Source of the DNA: an uncultured Collinsella sp.
Lineage (GTDB): Bacteria; Actinomycetota; Coriobacteriia; Coriobacteriales; Coriobacteriaceae
Reading direction: 5' to 3'
NCBI GenBank assembly: GCA_958447915.1
Contig: CAUDCB010000115.1
Span: 1 to 6,435, forward strand
DNA: 6,435 nt
The notes below the pieces were generated by a model. That model had not been told where the DNA came from. It searched no databases and saw nothing but the letters and a program-made list of their open reading frames with translations. Shown here piece after piece: positions 5,963 to 6,435 of the stretch; within the stretch, counting starts at the first letter, position 1; every line of letters starts with the position of its first letter. The position numbers and the translations under genes were made by a program.

Positions 5963-6435
5963 ATGCGAGCTCGTTGGCAATAGCTGCGACCTGTTCTGCC
6001 GTTTCGCACGAATACACGCGAACGTCGCTCAACGTACGCTTGACCAAGCCGGACAGCGTTTTGCCAGGGCCGACCTCAATAAACGTATCGATGCCTTGAT
6101 CCTGCAGAGCATGCAGCGTGTCGACCCAGCGCACGGCATGACTCACCTGGTTGGCAAGCATCTCCGCTGCCGCCTGCGGGTCGGCCGGATAGGGCGCCAC
6201 TGTCATATTTGCCATAACAGGAATGAGCAGCGGGGACGGCGCGTGACCGGCCTCGATATATGCAGCAAGGCCACAGGTCGCCTCGGCCATATAGGGGCTA
6301 TGGAATGCACCCGACACCGCGACCTTCATGGCGCGACCGCCAGCCTCTTTCACTAGAACGTCGAGCTCCTGCAGCGCCTCGGGCGCTCCGGCCACAACCG
6401 TCTGCTGGGGGCTGTTGTAGTTGACCGGCCAGCAG
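5961..6435 (-). CDS. fabD: Malonyl-CoA:ACP transacylase FabD (C-terminal part; 5' end outside window)
   Basis: The visible 157 residues are roughly the C-terminal half of FabD (family length about 300-310), which transfers malonyl from CoA to acyl carrier protein. The fragment opens with NYNSPQQTVVAG, the conserved family segment between the two catalytic residues. The catalytic His is in SGAFHSPYM (His codon at 6300-6302), and the C-terminal signature EVGPGKTLSGLVKR follows. The nucleophilic Ser in GHSxGE must lie beyond the right edge, so integrity of the full gene cannot be judged. A GTG at 6395 is internal to the conserved region and is not the true start. The gene ends with TAG, 30 bp before fabG. 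Confidence 0.96.
   Translation of the reverse strand, partial: CWPVNYNSPQQTVVAGAPEALQELDVLVKEAGGRAMKVAVSGAFHSPYMAEATCGLAAYIEAGHAPSPLLIPVMANMTVAPYPADPQAAAEMLANQVSHAVRWVDTLHALQDQGIDTFIEVGPGKTLSGLVKRTLSDVRVYSCETAEQVAAIANELA

Overview
The window is a stretch of a type II fatty-acid synthesis operon. Every gene reads on the minus strand, and almost every base is coding. In transcription order (high to low coordinates) it holds the 3' part of fabD, then fabG, fabF, accB, fabZ, accC, and a long open frame that leaves the left edge and encodes acetyl-CoA carboxylase carboxyltransferase beta and alpha as one fused polypeptide (accDA). No RNA gene, mobile element, CRISPR array or promoter is visible. 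The only intergenic gaps are about 30 bp (fabD-fabG) and 39 bp (fabG-fabF). All other junctions touch, overlap or are separated by 10 bp or less.

The genes form one pathway block. AccC loads CO2 onto the biotin carried by AccB, and the AccD/AccA carboxyltransferase moves it to acetyl-CoA, giving malonyl-CoA. FabD moves malonyl to acyl carrier protein. FabF condenses it with the growing acyl-ACP, FabG reduces the 3-keto product and FabZ dehydrates it. The enoyl reductase, acyl carrier protein, FabH, biotin ligase and any regulator are not in the window. By analogy with Firmicutes operons, some may lie upstream of fabD.

Organism (inference): the DNA is GC-rich (roughly 60% by eye), but the order fabD-fabG-fabF-accB-fabZ-accC-accD-accA is that of clostridial and other Firmicutes operons, not of the actinobacteria that use type I FAS. 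A GC-rich genome with this order and an accD-accA fusion would fit a gut or oral member of the Coriobacteriia (Collinsella/Olsenella-like). That placement is tentative and was not tested by any search.

This is mainly core metabolism. The points most worth a second look are the AccD-AccA fusion with a missing AccA N-terminal region and an altered AccA C-terminal motif, the use of TAG at five of six visible stop codons with no TGA, and the tight stop/Shine-Dalgarno/start overlaps that suggest translational coupling. I found no evidence of a new kind of system.
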